Shown: positions 1 to 12,611 of the stretch, one piece after another
How positions within the stretch are numbered: the stretch's first letter is position 1
Layout of the letters: each line of letters begins with the position of its first letter
Source: Eretmocerus hayati
Taxonomy: Eukaryota > Arthropoda > Insecta > Hymenoptera > Aphelinidae
Assembly: GCA_029851415.1 (NCBI GenBank)
Contig: CM056742.1
Coordinates: 111,230,246-111,294,245, forward strand
DNA: 64,000 nt
Direction: 5' to 3'
Notes under the pieces: generated by a model
What the model saw: the letters and a program-made list of their open reading frames with translations, nothing else
What the model was told of the DNA's origin: nothing
The model's database searches: none
Made by a program: the position numbers and the translations under genes

Positions 1-9
1 AGTAATTCT

Positions 10-1211
10 CATATGAGAGTTTCCACGGAACTTTTAACTTTTGTGTTACTGCAGTGTTCCAAGAGTATTTTGAACTATTCGGAGTGCGCAGGAGTGGTAT
101 TTTATAGTATTTGGCATCATTCAATATGGACTATATTCTTTTTTGTTGAAACGCATCCTGATTTGTCAATAGCAGACCGCAAAGGATGATTTTTGGGTAG
201 TTTACAAACGTACCAACGCGATTTTTTGAATTGATAAGGCTGTAGCTAAAATACCTATGCCTCAACTACTTCGGTGGAATGATATATCCATCTACTAATC
301 TCATATTTTGAGAAAATCTTTGATTCAGAGGTGTGCGCTGATTTGGCTATGATATTAACTCTCATTCATCGATGTAACTGAGTTTTGTGGGAAAACTTTT
401 TCTGGCTATTGTTTACGAAATTGATGAAATACCTTGTGCAAAACGGAAAATTTAGCAATGAGTTTTCGAAGTTAAGAAGAAGACGAATCGAATCCCGTTT
501 GGTTTGTGAGTGTGCGTTGATCCGGACAAATTTTATAAAGCTTCAAAGCTCATAAAGTTATCGCGCCACTGGCTCTCAAAACGGTCATTTTTTGATGGCA
601 TACTCAGGAAACGTAAAGCACGAGATTGGAATGTTGTGCTCTTTTTTCTTCATCGCAAAAGGGATATAACCGCACTGTTCTGAGTTGCAATTGTCGATCG
701 GTATTTCTGTGAGAAGCTGAGGAGAAATATTTGAATCCGGATGGTAAGCTAAATAAGCCGCTAAATGTGATGGTATCGCGATTTTCTTGATTTTTACATA
801 GTATACGGCTGAAAAATGAACAAAATAACACCACAGTGTATTCTAGAAATTGAAATGAGACTCATAGCTCTGGACTCGATTTTGGAAATTTACATCGAAT
901 TTCGGAGAAATCAATGATGAAATTCATCTTAAAGTCAAGTCAGACAAAATATCATCCGTATCGATCGTCTAGACAATGTTTTGAATCGAATCTGTTCGAT
1001 TGAAGTTGATTCACGAATGTTTCAAGTGTGAAATTCCGTACAATTCGTTCTGAACCAGATACCTCGGCTTGGAAGAGAGTGGCACCACTTTTTTCACATG
1101 TTTTCGAGGTATAAGAATCACATGAAACCCATCTTAAACGTGTGCGATGAGAAAAATTTTTTTTTATTTTAGAGGGTCAATAGTCAAATGTTCCATGGAA
1201 ACCCTCATATG
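10..1211. repeat. TIR element, candidate non-autonomous DNA transposon
   Basis: A 29-bp sequence at 10-38 starting CATATGAGAGTTTCC matches the reverse complement of 1183-1211 at about 25 of 29 positions, so the 1.2-kb interval has terminal inverted repeats. No long ORF lies between them. A related terminal sequence occurs at 47,675. The target duplication cannot be checked because the left flank is only 9 bases long. It could be a MITE or two unrelated ends; the family is not recognised. Confidence 0.4.
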
Positions 1212-2377
1212 CTTTCTGCAATGTGGTTGTGAAATTGCGACTCTTTTTTTCAAATGTATACTCGCTACACACATAACAGAAGTGATTTGGATCAACGTCA
1301 CATTTGTATCGGCGAGACATCGTTCCGGCGATTGATCACCAGGGCAGCCGTGAACAATACCGTCACAGTGTCGTTCGGGATCAGTTACTGCGACCAATTT
1401 CCTCTACCATCCGAAAACGCGCCAATTCCGCGAAGGTAGTCAATACTTCGACAATATATGTTCGACTTGCTACAGAGAGGCTCCTGACAAGGAATCGTAG
1501 AGGAATACTCTATAAGAATCAAAGTAAGATGGAATACTCATATGAGACCAGTGCCTTTCTAACCTAATGCAATGTACGGGAGGTCGGTACGCCACCTAGT
1601 GGCACGACTCTAGAACTGAGTTTTCTGCTCAGAAAGGACCTAGTAGCATGAGAAAGATCGTGTGGCATCAAAACCGCCCACTCAGTCGCTAGATCTAGAG
1701 TACTACAAAAATAGGTTGAAATGAGGTCGAAAAAGAATTCCTGACCTCGAACCACTTCATCTATGGGTCTCGGACAATTTTCTCCAAGGTATATGACAAA
1801 CCAAAGAAAATGCGACCTCGAATGTTCGAATTGGTCCATTCTAGCCCGTTTTATGATTCTTTAAAAATTTATTGCAAAATTGGACTTTTTTTCCAAATAC
1901 TAGGTGGACTGATCAGCTTATATAGCTCCAAGGTTACATCGTAGCGTTCTAAAACTACCGGGATCGTCTTCAGCGAGTCATAATACGTAGGAAAACATAT
2001 TGTGATATACATTTTGACCAATCGGCACTCCCTGGCTAAGTGATCTTCAATTAAAAAAATTAGCAGAAAACTTGAAAAACGCTGTTTCTTCTTAAATCAG
2101 TTTTTTCCGTTTTAAAAAAAATCCTGACGTTTAGGCGCGGAACTAAGGTCGGATTTGGATTTAGCGTCGAAAAATACACAAGAAAATCATTGTCCGGTTC
2201 ATGCGACATTTGTGACCCAAAATTTTGTTGCACAGTGTTATCGAGCGTGAAGCATGGAATAGGATGAATAGTGAAATTGGAAGGTTCCCGTGCATATCAC
2301 GGTTTCTATGGTTCCCAAACTGGCATCTGCCGGGAGCGCGGCTATGTGAAATCAAATCATATATGTAACATCGGAAG
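1212..2377. other. No supported feature
   Basis: AT-rich sequence with only short ORFs that show no recognisable motif. The short palindrome GCCACCTAGTGGC occurs near 1589. Nothing else is supported here. Confidence 0.5.
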
Positions 2378-2637
2378 ATGCGTATCCCATGTAATTGGAA
2401 GAGTATCCTATGGTATCTCATTAGTCTTCTCTATCATTGGATTAGTATAGTACAGTATCGCATTGGCAGGTTGTGGAATCACATGAGTATCGTATGGTAT
2501 CTCATCACTACCTTACATTTCAGGGCAAGTACTGTACAGTATCTGATGTGTATTCCATGGTACCGACTGAGTATCGTGCAATAGCTCAGTGGTGTTTCAT
2601 GAAATCGGATGAGTATGCTATGGTACCCAATTCGTAT
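2378..2637. repeat. Degenerate short tandem repeat, left part
   Basis: Variants of GTATCNNATGGTATCTCATG (about 20-25 bp) recur many times but irregularly. The same motif resumes on the far side of the foldback at 4002-4620, so the foldback interrupts what was probably one old minisatellite. Confidence 0.6.
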
Positions 2638-4001
2638 GAGTAATTCCGCGCGAAAGCGGACCACGATTTGCAGACATATCTCAGATTGTTTTTCCACTAT
2701 TCTTAATCGATTCTATGGTCCAAAAAATGAACTTTTCATCCTCTATGGGGTGAAAAAAAAATTTTTTGTTTCCGTGGGGAATATCTTTGTGATAGTGTTT
2801 TTAGGAAAAAATACCAATCTTTTTTCAGTAAAATGGGTGTAGTTCCGACTTGAGGTAAGATACGACCACGCAAATAGTGGCATTCGAAAGGTCTTTCAAA
2901 AATCTATCGAAATATGTTTCGAAAATTTTTTTTTGAGGCTACGGACGCCCCCTATGAGCAAAAAGGTGAAAAACAGAAAAGATTTATTTCCTCAAAAACC
3001 TAATTTTCTAAAAATCTGGGAATTCATATTTCGATGTAAAATTGCGTGTTCTTCCAGAAAAAAGTGGTCCCGATCTGTGTTTCTGGGTTCTACGCTGTTT
3101 TTTCACGTTTTATCAATATTCTCAGCCTTTTCGGTTGAAAAATGAATTTTTCTGCGCATGCGCAGGAATTTAGACTGCTGAAACCAATTCCATTGAAAAG
3201 CCAAGGAAATTTCCTTAAAAATGACTATACTTAGTGAAGTAGATTCGATGTACTGGGACCAAAGTTAGAAGGTCTAAAAAATGATAACACTTCTACTCGA
3301 GTCACAATAGTAATGGGAAATTCGTGCAAGATCTGCATTTACCCCTCTTGAGGATGCTTCATCATTAATGTGATGTAACTTTGGGCCAAGTAGATAGAAT
3401 TGACTTCGCCAAGTAGTCATTTTGAAGGAAATTTCCTTGGCTTTTCAATGGAATCAGCTTCAGCAGTCTAAATTCCTGCGCATGCGCAGAAAATTCATTT
3501 TTCAACAGAAAAGGCTGAGAATATTGATAAAATGTGAAAAAACAGCGTAGAACCCAAAAACACAGATCGGGACTACTTTTTTCTGGAAGAACACGCAATT
3601 TTACATCGAAATATGAATTTCCAGATTTTTAGAAAATTAGGATTCTGAGGAATTGAATTTTTTCTGTTGTTCACCTTTTTGCTCATAGGGGGCGTCCGTA
3701 GCCTCAAAAAAAATTTTCGAAACATATTTCGGGAGATTTTTGAAAGACCTTTCGAATGCCACTATTTGCGTGGTCGTATCCTACCTCAAATCGAAACTAC
3801 ACCCACTTTACTGAAAAAAGATAGGTATTTTTTCCTAAAAACACTATCACAAAGATATTCCCCACGGAAACAAAAAATTTTTTTTTCACCCCATAGAGGG
3901 TGAAAAGTTCATCCTTCGGACCATAGAATCGATTAGAAATGTTGGAAAAAGAATTTGAAACATGTTTGCAATTCGTGGTCCGCTTTCGCGCGGAATTACT
4001 C
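2638..4001. repeat. Long foldback element, ~630-bp arms
   Basis: 2638-3266 is closely repeated as the reverse complement of 3377-4001, leaving a loop of about 110 bp. The outer ends read GAGTAATTCCGCGCGAAAGC on both arms. Each arm carries the palindrome TGCGCATGCGCA and a stretch starting GGAAATTTCC. The short ORFs inside are mirror images of each other, not genes. The foldback at 37,841-38,607 shares internal motifs, so these are probably two members of one family. No clean target duplication is visible. Confidence 0.8.
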
Positions 4002-4620
4002 GCATGTCATGAGATCAGACTAGTATCGGATGGTATCTCATGATTATAGCATGGAATCAATTGAATTCCGTATGATATCTCAGTAGTATCGCGTAGGACT
4101 ACGTGAATCGTGAAAGTGTCGTTATTCCATACAGTTTCGTTCCTGCGAGTGATTTTCGAATAGTATTCCATGGTATCTCAACGATTCTCCTTGGATCATA
4201 TTGTCCAAATACTTGTAAGCTATCATACGATATCATGCTCATTCACAAATTCCATCTTCTTCGAGTCCAAACCCGAGAATCGATATTCCTGATGCACCCC
4301 TTCATAATATCGATGATTTTCCACACTGTTCGTGTCACCAGAACCATTTTTCCTCGTCTTCCGTATCTGAAAGAATCGTATGGTATCGCATGAGTATATC
4401 AATCCTCACAGAGTATCGTAAAGTATCATATAGTATCTCATGGGTTCTAAAATTTCTCCTCTCAGCTTTTCCGAGTGTACCGATGATCAGGGGAGTCATT
4501 TTTCAGTTCCTTCTGGAATTTTTAGTCATGAAATAGACGATTTTTTATCTTTCATACAAATTCATGGTATCTCATGATATCTCATCAGTATCGTTTGGTA
4601 TACGCATGAGATACCATGTG
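4002..4620. repeat. Degenerate short tandem repeat, right part
   Basis: Continuation of the GTATC...GGTATCTCATG repeat seen at 2378-2637, with decayed copies up to about 4620. Confidence 0.55.
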
Positions 4621-5059
4621 GTTCGTATGTGGAAGTCATTCAAAAATTTACCAGGGTGCACTCAATCCTGAACTCGAGAACAAATATTGATCATAAAAAA
4701 ATTATCTTGGAGCTTTCGCCCTTGCTCCACTTCCAAGCACCAAACACCTCATTGAACACTTTTTTGGTGGCAGTGCGAAGTACAGCAGCGCAGCATCCTA
4801 GAACAAATCTATTCCAGGAGCATCCTAGAATTTCAGCTGGATTCAAGCTGAGCTGCATGCTGTGCGATGATCCGCACTGCCTCTACCCGTGGCCCGCGGG
4901 CGAGACAGCTGTATCCAATGTCGTGACATAATGTGCCGGCACAACTGATGCCGCCTCAATTGCCGACTGGAAGATGCATCGCGCACACAATGCCCACGGC
5001 GAAGCGAGGAAGAATGACATTATGCCTGACTTGGAACAAAAAATACAGCAACCACGAAC
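4621..5059. other. No supported feature
   Basis: Contains a 100-codon ORF at 4629-4931 without a recognisable domain. I do not call it a gene. Confidence 0.4.
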
Positions 5060-5330
5060 GGAAAATACACGCGGACAATAACCCCTGAGTACACAAGCGT
5101 CTCGCGTCTCGCGTCTCAGGCTGCTTTTCCTCGATTGCAATTCGTTGCTGCGACGAGCAATCCGAGAACGACTGTTAGGCTTTCTTCTCACTTTCACGCA
5201 TACTTATGGCTAAGATTTCTCGTCATGGCGATGAAATCCAATTGAGGAAAAGCAGTATGGGACGCGTCACGCAAAACGCGAAACGCCTACGCAAGAGATG
5301 GGGAGACTCGTGCGCGAGACGGTCGAGGCT
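5060..5330. repeat. Diverged inverted repeat with CGAGACGC runs
   Basis: 5095-5185 (several CGCGTCT repeats, then TGCTTTTCCTCGATTG) is matched in reverse complement by 5204-5290 (CAATTGAGGAAAAGCA, then ACGCG repeats). Identity is moderate and the outer limits are unclear. It is probably an old foldback MITE. Confidence 0.45.
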
Positions 5331-6224
5331 TCAAAACGAGACGAAATTGAAAATTGATTCTCAAAATGACCAGGGCCCCAATCCCAATTTTTCCTACGCG
5401 ATTGGACCGGGAAAACAAGATCTTCGACTCCTTTTCGGGCTTACCTATAGTTTTGAATGACCGTGTAGATATCATTCTCTCGACTATTCCTGGACTGTGA
5501 CTCAACCAGTACGCAATATTGAAATTCATGAGGATACACTCTGGGAGATCTCTTGAAGTTCTTGAACTCAAATCCTGTGACTCCTTCCGGTAAACTCAAC
5601 TGGTTTGGAAATATTTTGAGTCAAAATCACATTCAACGTGTGTATTCTTGCATCATTCGCAACAAAATTGGGTCAAGACAGCAGGTATGAAGAATTTACA
5701 GGAGATTCTTCTAGCAGGTTAGTTTAAATTCCTAGATGGATCATCTCGCCATTCTCGATATTCGTCAACCAGATCGAGTGATGATGTAGACGTTTCAAGA
5801 ATTTGCAACTCTAATATGACTCTAAACTTTGAATATTTCCAAACTGGTGGAGTTTTCCGCAAAGAGTGAGAGGATTTGGTTTCAAAACGTTGATGAGACC
5901 ACTCGCAATGTACCCTGGAGAATGTCAATGAATGGAGTAGAAGTTGAGTCACATTCCAAAATCACTGAAAAATCTGGTAACTTCCGTTGAAGATTTCGTT
6001 CTCCCAGTCTTCTTTTCCGGGCAAGCCAGTTTTGGATCAATTCAGGAATCATCAATTCTCATTCCATTCATCGTGTTTTGGTCTCTCTGTCACATCTACG
6101 AGCGTAGAGTGTGGCCCATCCCCATCATCATGACGGACAAACGCAGTTTCCTTTCAAAATCACCTCATGATGCATTTTACGACGAATTCAATTTTCAGAA
6201 GTGGTATTCGACGAATCCATGAGA
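5331..6224. other. No supported feature
   Basis: Short ORFs on both strands have no recognisable domain and no repeat partner elsewhere in the window. Confidence 0.4.
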
Positions 6225-7515
6225 TTTTACATGTTAGTAATTTCACGTGGAAGGAACGGTCGACTGTACACGGTGTTCAAAATCTCTTCTTCATGATTTT
6301 CTATCGATTCTATACCTTAAATTATGACGGAAAAACGGTCGCTAGGACCCAAAAAACTTTCTTTGCGTAGCTGGTGAGCAAGGTGGTTCAATTTTTCGAT
6401 TCTTTTTTGGTGAAACAATTGCTGTTCTTCTGTACTAAGACTGCTGTAGGTCTGAAACAAAATAGGATAATGACATGCGGTCTGGCGCATTCAAAAGCTG
6501 AGACAAAAACCTATCAAAACATGCCTTGGAATATTTTTCTGAGGTAATTCGTCTTATACCAACTGACAGAGATAAGTACGCGGATTTTTTTAGCTCCCGA
6601 TTTTGGTCTAGGGAATGTTGGAAATCGTATAAAATCTGTGCGGCAAGCACATTTCCGACGTAAAAATTTTTCCGAAATCGATTGGCGTGGTCGATCTCAA
6701 GATATCTCTTCCAGATGCGGAATTGTGAATGAATTTTCAGAAGCATGTTTTTGTTATCTCAGCGCATATCGATCGGAGTGAAATTTCAAGCACACCTTCG
6801 GAAAGCTCGCGAAATTTCGAGTCGGAAATGGTTGTTTCCGACTTCGATATTGGCATTATTTCATATAATTTGATAAACGGGAGAAAGTTATATGCGTTTT
6901 GTAACGCTTTTTGTAACGCTCGTAATGCCTTTGTTCACATTTGACCTTTCCGCTCGTCTGCTAGTTTACTGCAAGCATGCGAGGGTTTAGTCACGTGAGT
7001 ATATTGTGCGAGTTCATTCTCACCCAACCGGGAACGAGTGGGAGCAGTGAATGATTTATGCTGTGTGAGTTATTGTGTTTAAATTGGAGCTGTATTCTGC
7101 CCAGATGGCTCGCCATCATTTTGCGACGAGGTGAGACGTCGTTTGGCCTGCAGTTTTGTGCAAGCGTGTATGGAGGGCATTTATATGCCAAGTGTCGTGT
7201 TCTCTGTAATTTATGCAATGGCATATTCTTGGTCCATCTTAATAGTCGCGGTCGTTGGGCAAAGTATCCTATGAGCCTTGCACGCACGTGGCAGCAGGAA
7301 CTGACGGCGCGCAGTGCTGATGGCCGTGCCGCAGAGAAACAGCCGACAGTACGCCAGAACTGCACAGTTTTAGCTCATCGTAGTTGTGCAGCGAATGATG
7401 CCAAGTTAGTATCGCCTAGGTGAGTGTACCCAATATTCCCCCCTTCAGCCGTTTTTCCAACACCTTCGGCTTACTTTGATATTTCTCAACGTGCTCTATT
7501 GCATTTGAAAGCTTC
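6225..7515 (+). repeat. Repeat family S, copy 1, left part
   Basis: This matches the reverse complement of 36,900-38,945 over its whole length apart from a 767-bp foldback present only in that other copy. Short ORFs are partly conserved between the copies on both strands, but copy 2 breaks the frames, so coding is not supported. Copy 1 is split at 7515 by the BEL element and continues at 14,615. Family unknown; probably a non-autonomous element or long dispersed repeat. Confidence 0.75.
7511..7515 (+). repeat. Target site duplication (left) of BEL element
   Basis: GCTTC directly precedes the 5' LTR and is repeated directly after the 3' LTR at 14,610-14,614. The second S copy near 36,890 shows the uninterrupted site. 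Confidence 0.85.
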
Positions 7516-7872
7516 TGTTTAGAATTGTGATGAATTTCCTGAAAAATCATAATCTATTCTATTTGAATTAATTAGCCAATGTCTAAGATCTGAATCTATT
7601 TTTATTTTTCAATAGGATTGTATAATTTACATTCAAACTGTCATGATTTGCGCGGCGTGACCGTCTGCTGACGCGTCACAGCCTATCTCTCTCTTTGTTT
7701 CACTTCCGCTCCACGCTTCTCTCATCAATACCTCGTTGGCCATGGCAGCGAGCAGCACGATTGCTCTCGCTGCCACTTATACACGCGTTTATTTGAATAA
7801 ATATCAAGGTGATTTATTATAATTCGGAGTGCACTCATTAATCGGCCTGACCCGCTATAAACTATTCAAACA
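7516..7872 (+). repeat. 5' LTR of BEL element
   Basis: 357 bp starting TGTTTAGAATTGTGATGA and nearly identical to 14,255-14,609. It contains an AATAAA signal at 7796-7801. The 3' terminus reads CTATTCAAACA here against CTATTAACA in the 3' LTR, a small insertion. Confidence 0.93.
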
Positions 7873-7875
7873 TTT

Positions 7876-7900
7876 TTTGGTCCTTCGCAAGCCGGATCAG
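7876..7900 (+). other. Probable primer-binding site of BEL element
   Basis: TTTGGTCCTTCGCAAGCCGG lies just after the 5' LTR. A TGG start followed by tRNA-like complementarity is expected here. I recall very similar leaders in other insect BEL elements, but the priming tRNA is not identified. Confidence 0.6.
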
Positions 7901-8779
7901 TGCCGCGGAGTGAAAAAGTGCCGAAGTGCAAAGTGCTCCGATTTTCACCAAACTGTGCGCGTGGGAAGCCATTTTCAGTGCCGCGCTCGACTTGCATCAG
8001 CAAGTCACCACGTGCTCTTCACCCTCGATCTTGCGGTCGTTCTTTCCGCGAGTGATAGGCCCCGATGAAGCTGCGTCTCGCGTCGATCCTGCGTATTCGC
8101 AGGGGAGCTTAGAGCTACATCAGGCAACCTTGGCAGAGTCGCCAAGTAGTGAGCGCGTGCACGTGGCGCATATAAAGCGAGTGATCGTGCTGGGCAAACC
8201 TAAGTGTACATGTGGTGGCCAAGTGACATTTGACGTTGAAGTGTACCCAACCTGCTCACAAGAGTGAGCAAAGTGGGCGGTGCGCTTGCGGCTAACCTGC
8301 CGTCGACCTGGGGAGCGGCGACGGGAGCAAGGCAACGTCAAGCCCTGCCGTATCGACGTAGTTGCAGTCACCGGCGCAGAGCTTCGAGAGCCTGCCGCTC
8401 ATCACCAGTGGCGCTCCTGTCGCTGTTTGCGGAGCTGGTCGACATCAGCTGCACCATGCTTTGCTCAGCTGCTACGTCACAGCTGATTTAAAAAGTAAGC
8501 TCGCTCCATATACTTTCTTGTTGTATGCCGGCTGGACATATATTGTAGCTGCTTGAGCTTCGAGCTTCTTTGCTCATCCTTTATATGACTCTGCGTCATT
8601 CTTATCTTCATTTCACTGATGTGAATATCCTTCTGTGCCATTCCACGATTCTTTCATGTGGTGTTTCTTTCAACTGAAAAATTCCGCAAAAATCTTTTCT
8701 GTTCGCACTGATACTGAAGTTCTGACTCAGTCTCTTTTTGATTGACTTGCACCTTTCTGCACTCCCAAATCCTTTCAAA
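7901..8779 (+). other. BEL untranslated leader
   Basis: About 880 bases between the primer-binding site and the gag ATG. It is more GC-rich than the surroundings and contains only short ORFs with no recognised domain. Confidence 0.6.
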
Positions 8780-9388
8780 ATGGAGAAGTTTGTCGATAAA
8801 CAAATGAACTTGAAGCGAAAGATTGCTAACTCTTATATGAATTTTACCAAAGAAGGTAAAAAGAAAAATCGCGGAAAAGCTGAAGCTCGATTGGAGCAAT
8901 TACAACTAGATTGGGAAACTTTCCAAAATAACCACAAGGCTATGCTTGACGAGCCTACGGTTAAGCTAAACCATGATTACTTTACTAATGGGGAGCTAGA
9001 TGTGACTGAGGATATATATCTCAATGTAGTAGGAGATTTCAAAGAGTACTTACTCCAAGATACTCATTCATCTGTGCATACTGTAGGTGACGGTACTAGC
9101 ACTACTCAAGTAGTTATGCCTGAAATCCAATCTGCGCGTCTAGCCCCTATTGAAATCAAGCCCTTTTCGGGAAATGTCAAAGATTGTCCTCGTTTCCGAG
9201 AACTCTTTACTGCTACTATTATAAGATCCAATTTTTCGGATACTGTAAAATTCTACTATCTCAAAGCCCATCTCGAGGGCGAAGCTGCTAGCTTAGTCCA
9301 GGGTATAGCTATGGGGGATGAAGAATCTGACTTCAGAAAGGTTTGGGATGAGTTGACAGCTAATTACGAGGACAAATGTAGGATATAA
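8780..9388 (+). pseudogene. BEL gag, N-terminal part
   Basis: Structural polyprotein of the retrotransposon. The open frame could extend upstream to 8738, but the first ATG is at 8780. The N-terminus is lysine-rich and helical. The later part contains a retrotransposon Gag-type segment (IEIKPFSGNVKDCPRFRELF, then YYLKAHLEGEAASLVQG), typical of BEL/Pao. The frame ends at 9388; homologous sequence continues a few bases on in another frame, so a short indel broke it. Confidence 0.85.
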
Positions 9389-9396
9389 ATGCCTAT

Positions 9397-10353
9397 TTGA
9401 ATGATCTATTTTCAGTAAAGCCACTGCAAAGCGCATCAGCTGATGAATTGCGGGCTTTGATCAATGGTACGACCAACCCTTTTCTGGCACTCCAAGCAAT
9501 GAAATGGCCTACTGAATTCTGGGATGATTCACTTGTTTATCTCAAAGCAAGTCGTTTAGATTGCGAATCTCGAAAACTCTGGGAAACTTCTCTCGGGCAG
9601 TCATTGAACCCTCCTACTTTTGAACAAATGAGAGATTCTCTCAAAACGCACTTGAACACTTTCGGAGCTATTGAAGCTAGTAGCTTCATGAGTATTCCTT
9701 CTGCTACCGGTGTCAACGGTCAGAAGCCGAAAAAACCTACTACTGATTCTACCCCTAAAAATTCACACCAAAGTGCAAAATCTCTGCACACTTCTCAATC
9801 AGCTGATCAATCTCAAATGAGAAAATGCTTCTGTTGTCAGCAATCTCACTATATTAGGGAGTGTGAAACTTTCAAAGCCAAAAACGTCGACGAAAGGAGG
9901 ACATTTGCTAAATCCAAGAAAAGATGCTTCAACTGTTTGGGGAATCACCTCTTTGACAAATGTCCAGTCCCAAATAAATGCAATAAGTGCCATCTTAAGC
10001 ACCACTATTTGTTGCACTCTGATGGTACGAATGCAATACCTGCAACTCCACCTCAAAACAGTGATGCTAATAAAACTACCCCCTCTACCACTTTAACGAG
10101 CTCTCAGAGTGTAAGCTCACTCAGAAATACTGAGACTGTTTTACTTTCAACCGCTTGGGTTAGAGTTTCGAACAAGAAGGGGGATAGCACTTTTGCTCGA
10201 GCACTTGTTGATCAATGCTCACAAACCAACTTCATTTCTAAATCCTTGTGTCAGCGTCTGAATCTACCAAAAAGGTCAGTCTCAGCTCCTGTTGAGGAGG
10301 TGGGGGCAAAACCAACCTACTGTCAAGGCGTGGCAATAGCGACAGTCACCTGA
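9397..10353 (+). pseudogene. BEL gag C-terminus (zinc knuckles) and aspartic protease
   Basis: Continues Gag after the frameshift. Zinc-knuckle signatures are visible: CFCCQQSHYIREC, then CFNCLGNHLFDKC followed by CNKCHLKHHYLLH. Downstream is a retropepsin-like segment with ALVDQCSQTNFIS; in BEL/Pao proteases known to me this motif usually has DQGS or DSGS, so the glycine is replaced by cysteine here. An in-frame TGA ends the fragment at 10,353, with the same frame continuing about 120 bases beyond. Confidence 0.85.
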
Positions 10354-10432
10354 CGCATCGACCCCTGCTTTTCTTTCGATGTCGAGGCTATGGTACTCAA
10401 AACTGTGACCCGTTACACGCCACGTGTGACCA

Positions 10433-11899
10433 ATGCAGCAGCTGACTGGGCTCACATCAAGGGACTTGGGCTCGCAGATCCCCGTTTCTCTTAAAAAGGC
10501 TCCAGTTGAAATTCTCCTTGGCGCTGTACCTCATGCACAGCTCGTTGAAGGAGAGGTGCTTAAAGGTGCGCCTGACTATCCTACAGCCACTCGGTCAAAA
10601 CTGGGTTGGCTCTTGTCTGCGCCTACTGGACAATTGTTTGCGTTGCCACGGCGACCCACCGTTCTCCACTGCTCTGCTGAGATTGAAGTTGACAAATTGT
10701 TGCAACGTTTTTGGCGACAAGAAGAGGTGACAATTGGAAAGCCTCTACTGACTGTCGATGAGCAGCGCTGTGAGGACCATTTCGTTGACACTCACTCTAG
10801 GGGATCCGATGGAGAATATATTGTGAGACTTCCTTTTAAATCTGATCTTGGAACTTTCAAGCCCGAACAAACTCTCTTCCCTGCTCGCCGATTGCTTTAT
10901 AAATTGGAGAACAGACTGTCTCGGGATAAAAAGCTATCAGATGCTTATCATGAGTTTATGGATGAGTATGAGGATCTGAACCACATGTCTCATTCTTCTA
11001 CTATTGCTGAAACCTCTGATCTTACTGGTCATTTTTTCTTGCCACACCATGGTGTGCTTAAAGAAAGCAGTACCACTACAAAGTTACGGACTGTGTTCAA
11101 TGGATTCTTCCGAACTTCTGATAAGAAATCTATTAATGATTTCTTGCATGTAGGTCCTAATTTACTCCCTGAATTGCCCGATTTCTTACTCAATTGGCGA
11201 AAGTATCGCTACGCTTCCACTGCGGACATCGAAAAGATGTTTCGCCAGGTCTGGGTTCATCAGGATGACCGTGCCTTTCAATCAATTTTGTGGCGTAGAT
11301 CATGCAACCTTCCAGTCTCTATCTTTCATCTAAATACCATCACATATGGTATGACACCTAGCCCCTACCTTGCCAATGGAGTTCGTATACAACTAGCTCG
11401 TGATGAACAAGAAAATTACCCCCTTGGCTCAGATGCACTTGAGAGAGAGACTTATATGGATGACGTTGCATCAGGAGGCCGTTCTTTTGAGTCAGCAAAA
11501 AGTAAGCAAACTCAACTCATAGAACTCTGCAAAGTGGGCGGCTTCAATCTCAGGAAATGGATTTGTAACGATTTTAACCTATTGGTCGATCTTTCGTCTG
11601 ATCTACTTGCTTCCCAGAACAAATCCGGAAAATCTGAATCTGATCCCGATGACTTGGAGGAGAACTCTGCTTTCTCTGTCCTGGGACTACAAGGGTTTCC
11701 TCAGTCTGACATCCTAAAATTCAACCAGGGTAAAACTACGCCTGTCCAAAAATGGACTAAAAGGCTGATTCTCTCAAAAATTGCTAGCATCTATGATCCT
11801 TTGGGATGGCTTGCACCCATGATTGTCACGGCAAAAATCTTCATGCAGAAATTATGGATCTGCAAGTACGGACGGGATGAAGAACTCAGAACCAGATGA
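10433..11899 (+). pseudogene. BEL reverse transcriptase
   Basis: The 488-codon fragment covers the linker from the protease and the reverse transcriptase. Landmarks are GAVPHAQLVEGEVLKGAP, ADIEKMFRQVWVHQDD (palm aspartate), ITYGMTPSPYLANG and the catalytic box YMDDVASGG near 11,455. These are typical of the BEL/Pao reverse transcriptase, which copies the element RNA into cDNA. The junction with the protease needs a frameshift near 10,490, and the 3' end shifts frame again near 11,885. Confidence 0.92.
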
Positions 11900-12599
11900 C
11901 CTTGAGATTTGGAGTCGTTGGTACTCACAATTGTCCTGCATTTCTTCTATTGAAATGCCCAGATGGATAGGATATACTCAAAATCCAACGGTTCATGAGC
12001 TACATGGCTTTGGTGACGCCTCAAAGCATGCATACAGTGCTGTTGTCTATCTCAGAGCTGTCTCAAATGATGGTATCAAGGTAACTCTACTTCAAGCCAA
12101 GACTCGAGTTGCACCGATCCAAACAGTCTCTATACCTCGACTGGAGCTTTGTGCTGCCTATTTGCTCGCACAATCAGCCTCAACCCTTCTAAATTCTTTA
12201 AATATACACGAGATTTCAGTACACTTATACTCTGATGCAATGGATGTATTGTATTGGCTAAAAGACCATCCTTCTCGGTGGCCAACTTTTGTAGCAAATC
12301 GCTGTTCTGCCATACATACACTTCTTCCCCAAGCGTCATGGAAACATGTGTGCTCACAAGAAAATCCTGCAGATCTCGCCAGTCGTGGCAATAATCCTGA
12401 TGAGATGCAATCGGCTAGACTATGGTGGACGGTTCCTGACTGGCTGTCTCTCCTTGTTAGCGATTGGCCTCTTTCGAGGCTCATTGGAAGATCGCAACAG
12501 TCGAAAAATCAGTCTGTAAATTGTCTATATAGTCTGGACCTTGCCACAGAAGTTTCACACGCTTTCATCGCTGCAGGAGAAATCTTCCCCTTTGCATAG
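11823..12599 (+). pseudogene. BEL RNase H domain
   Basis: Same polyprotein after a frame change. RNase H-type residues are seen in HGFGDASKHAYSAVVYLR, the glutamate in SIPRLELCAAYLLAQ and the aspartate in LYSDAMDVLYWLKD, with SQENPADLASRG downstream as is usual in BEL/Pao. The frame stops with TAG at 12,597-12,599 and has a second stop 10 bases on. Confidence 0.88.
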
Positions 12600-12611
12600 C
12601 TGCTTGATTGA

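Noticed and set aside
2609..3903. ORFs in the foldback arms
   Set aside because: Mirror-image ORFs in the two arms simply reflect the inverted repeat; no domain.
6991..7423. Overlapping ORFs of over 120 codons on both strands, partly conserved in the inverted S copy
   Set aside because: Both strands are equally conserved and the second copy has frame breaks, as expected for non-coding repeat homology.
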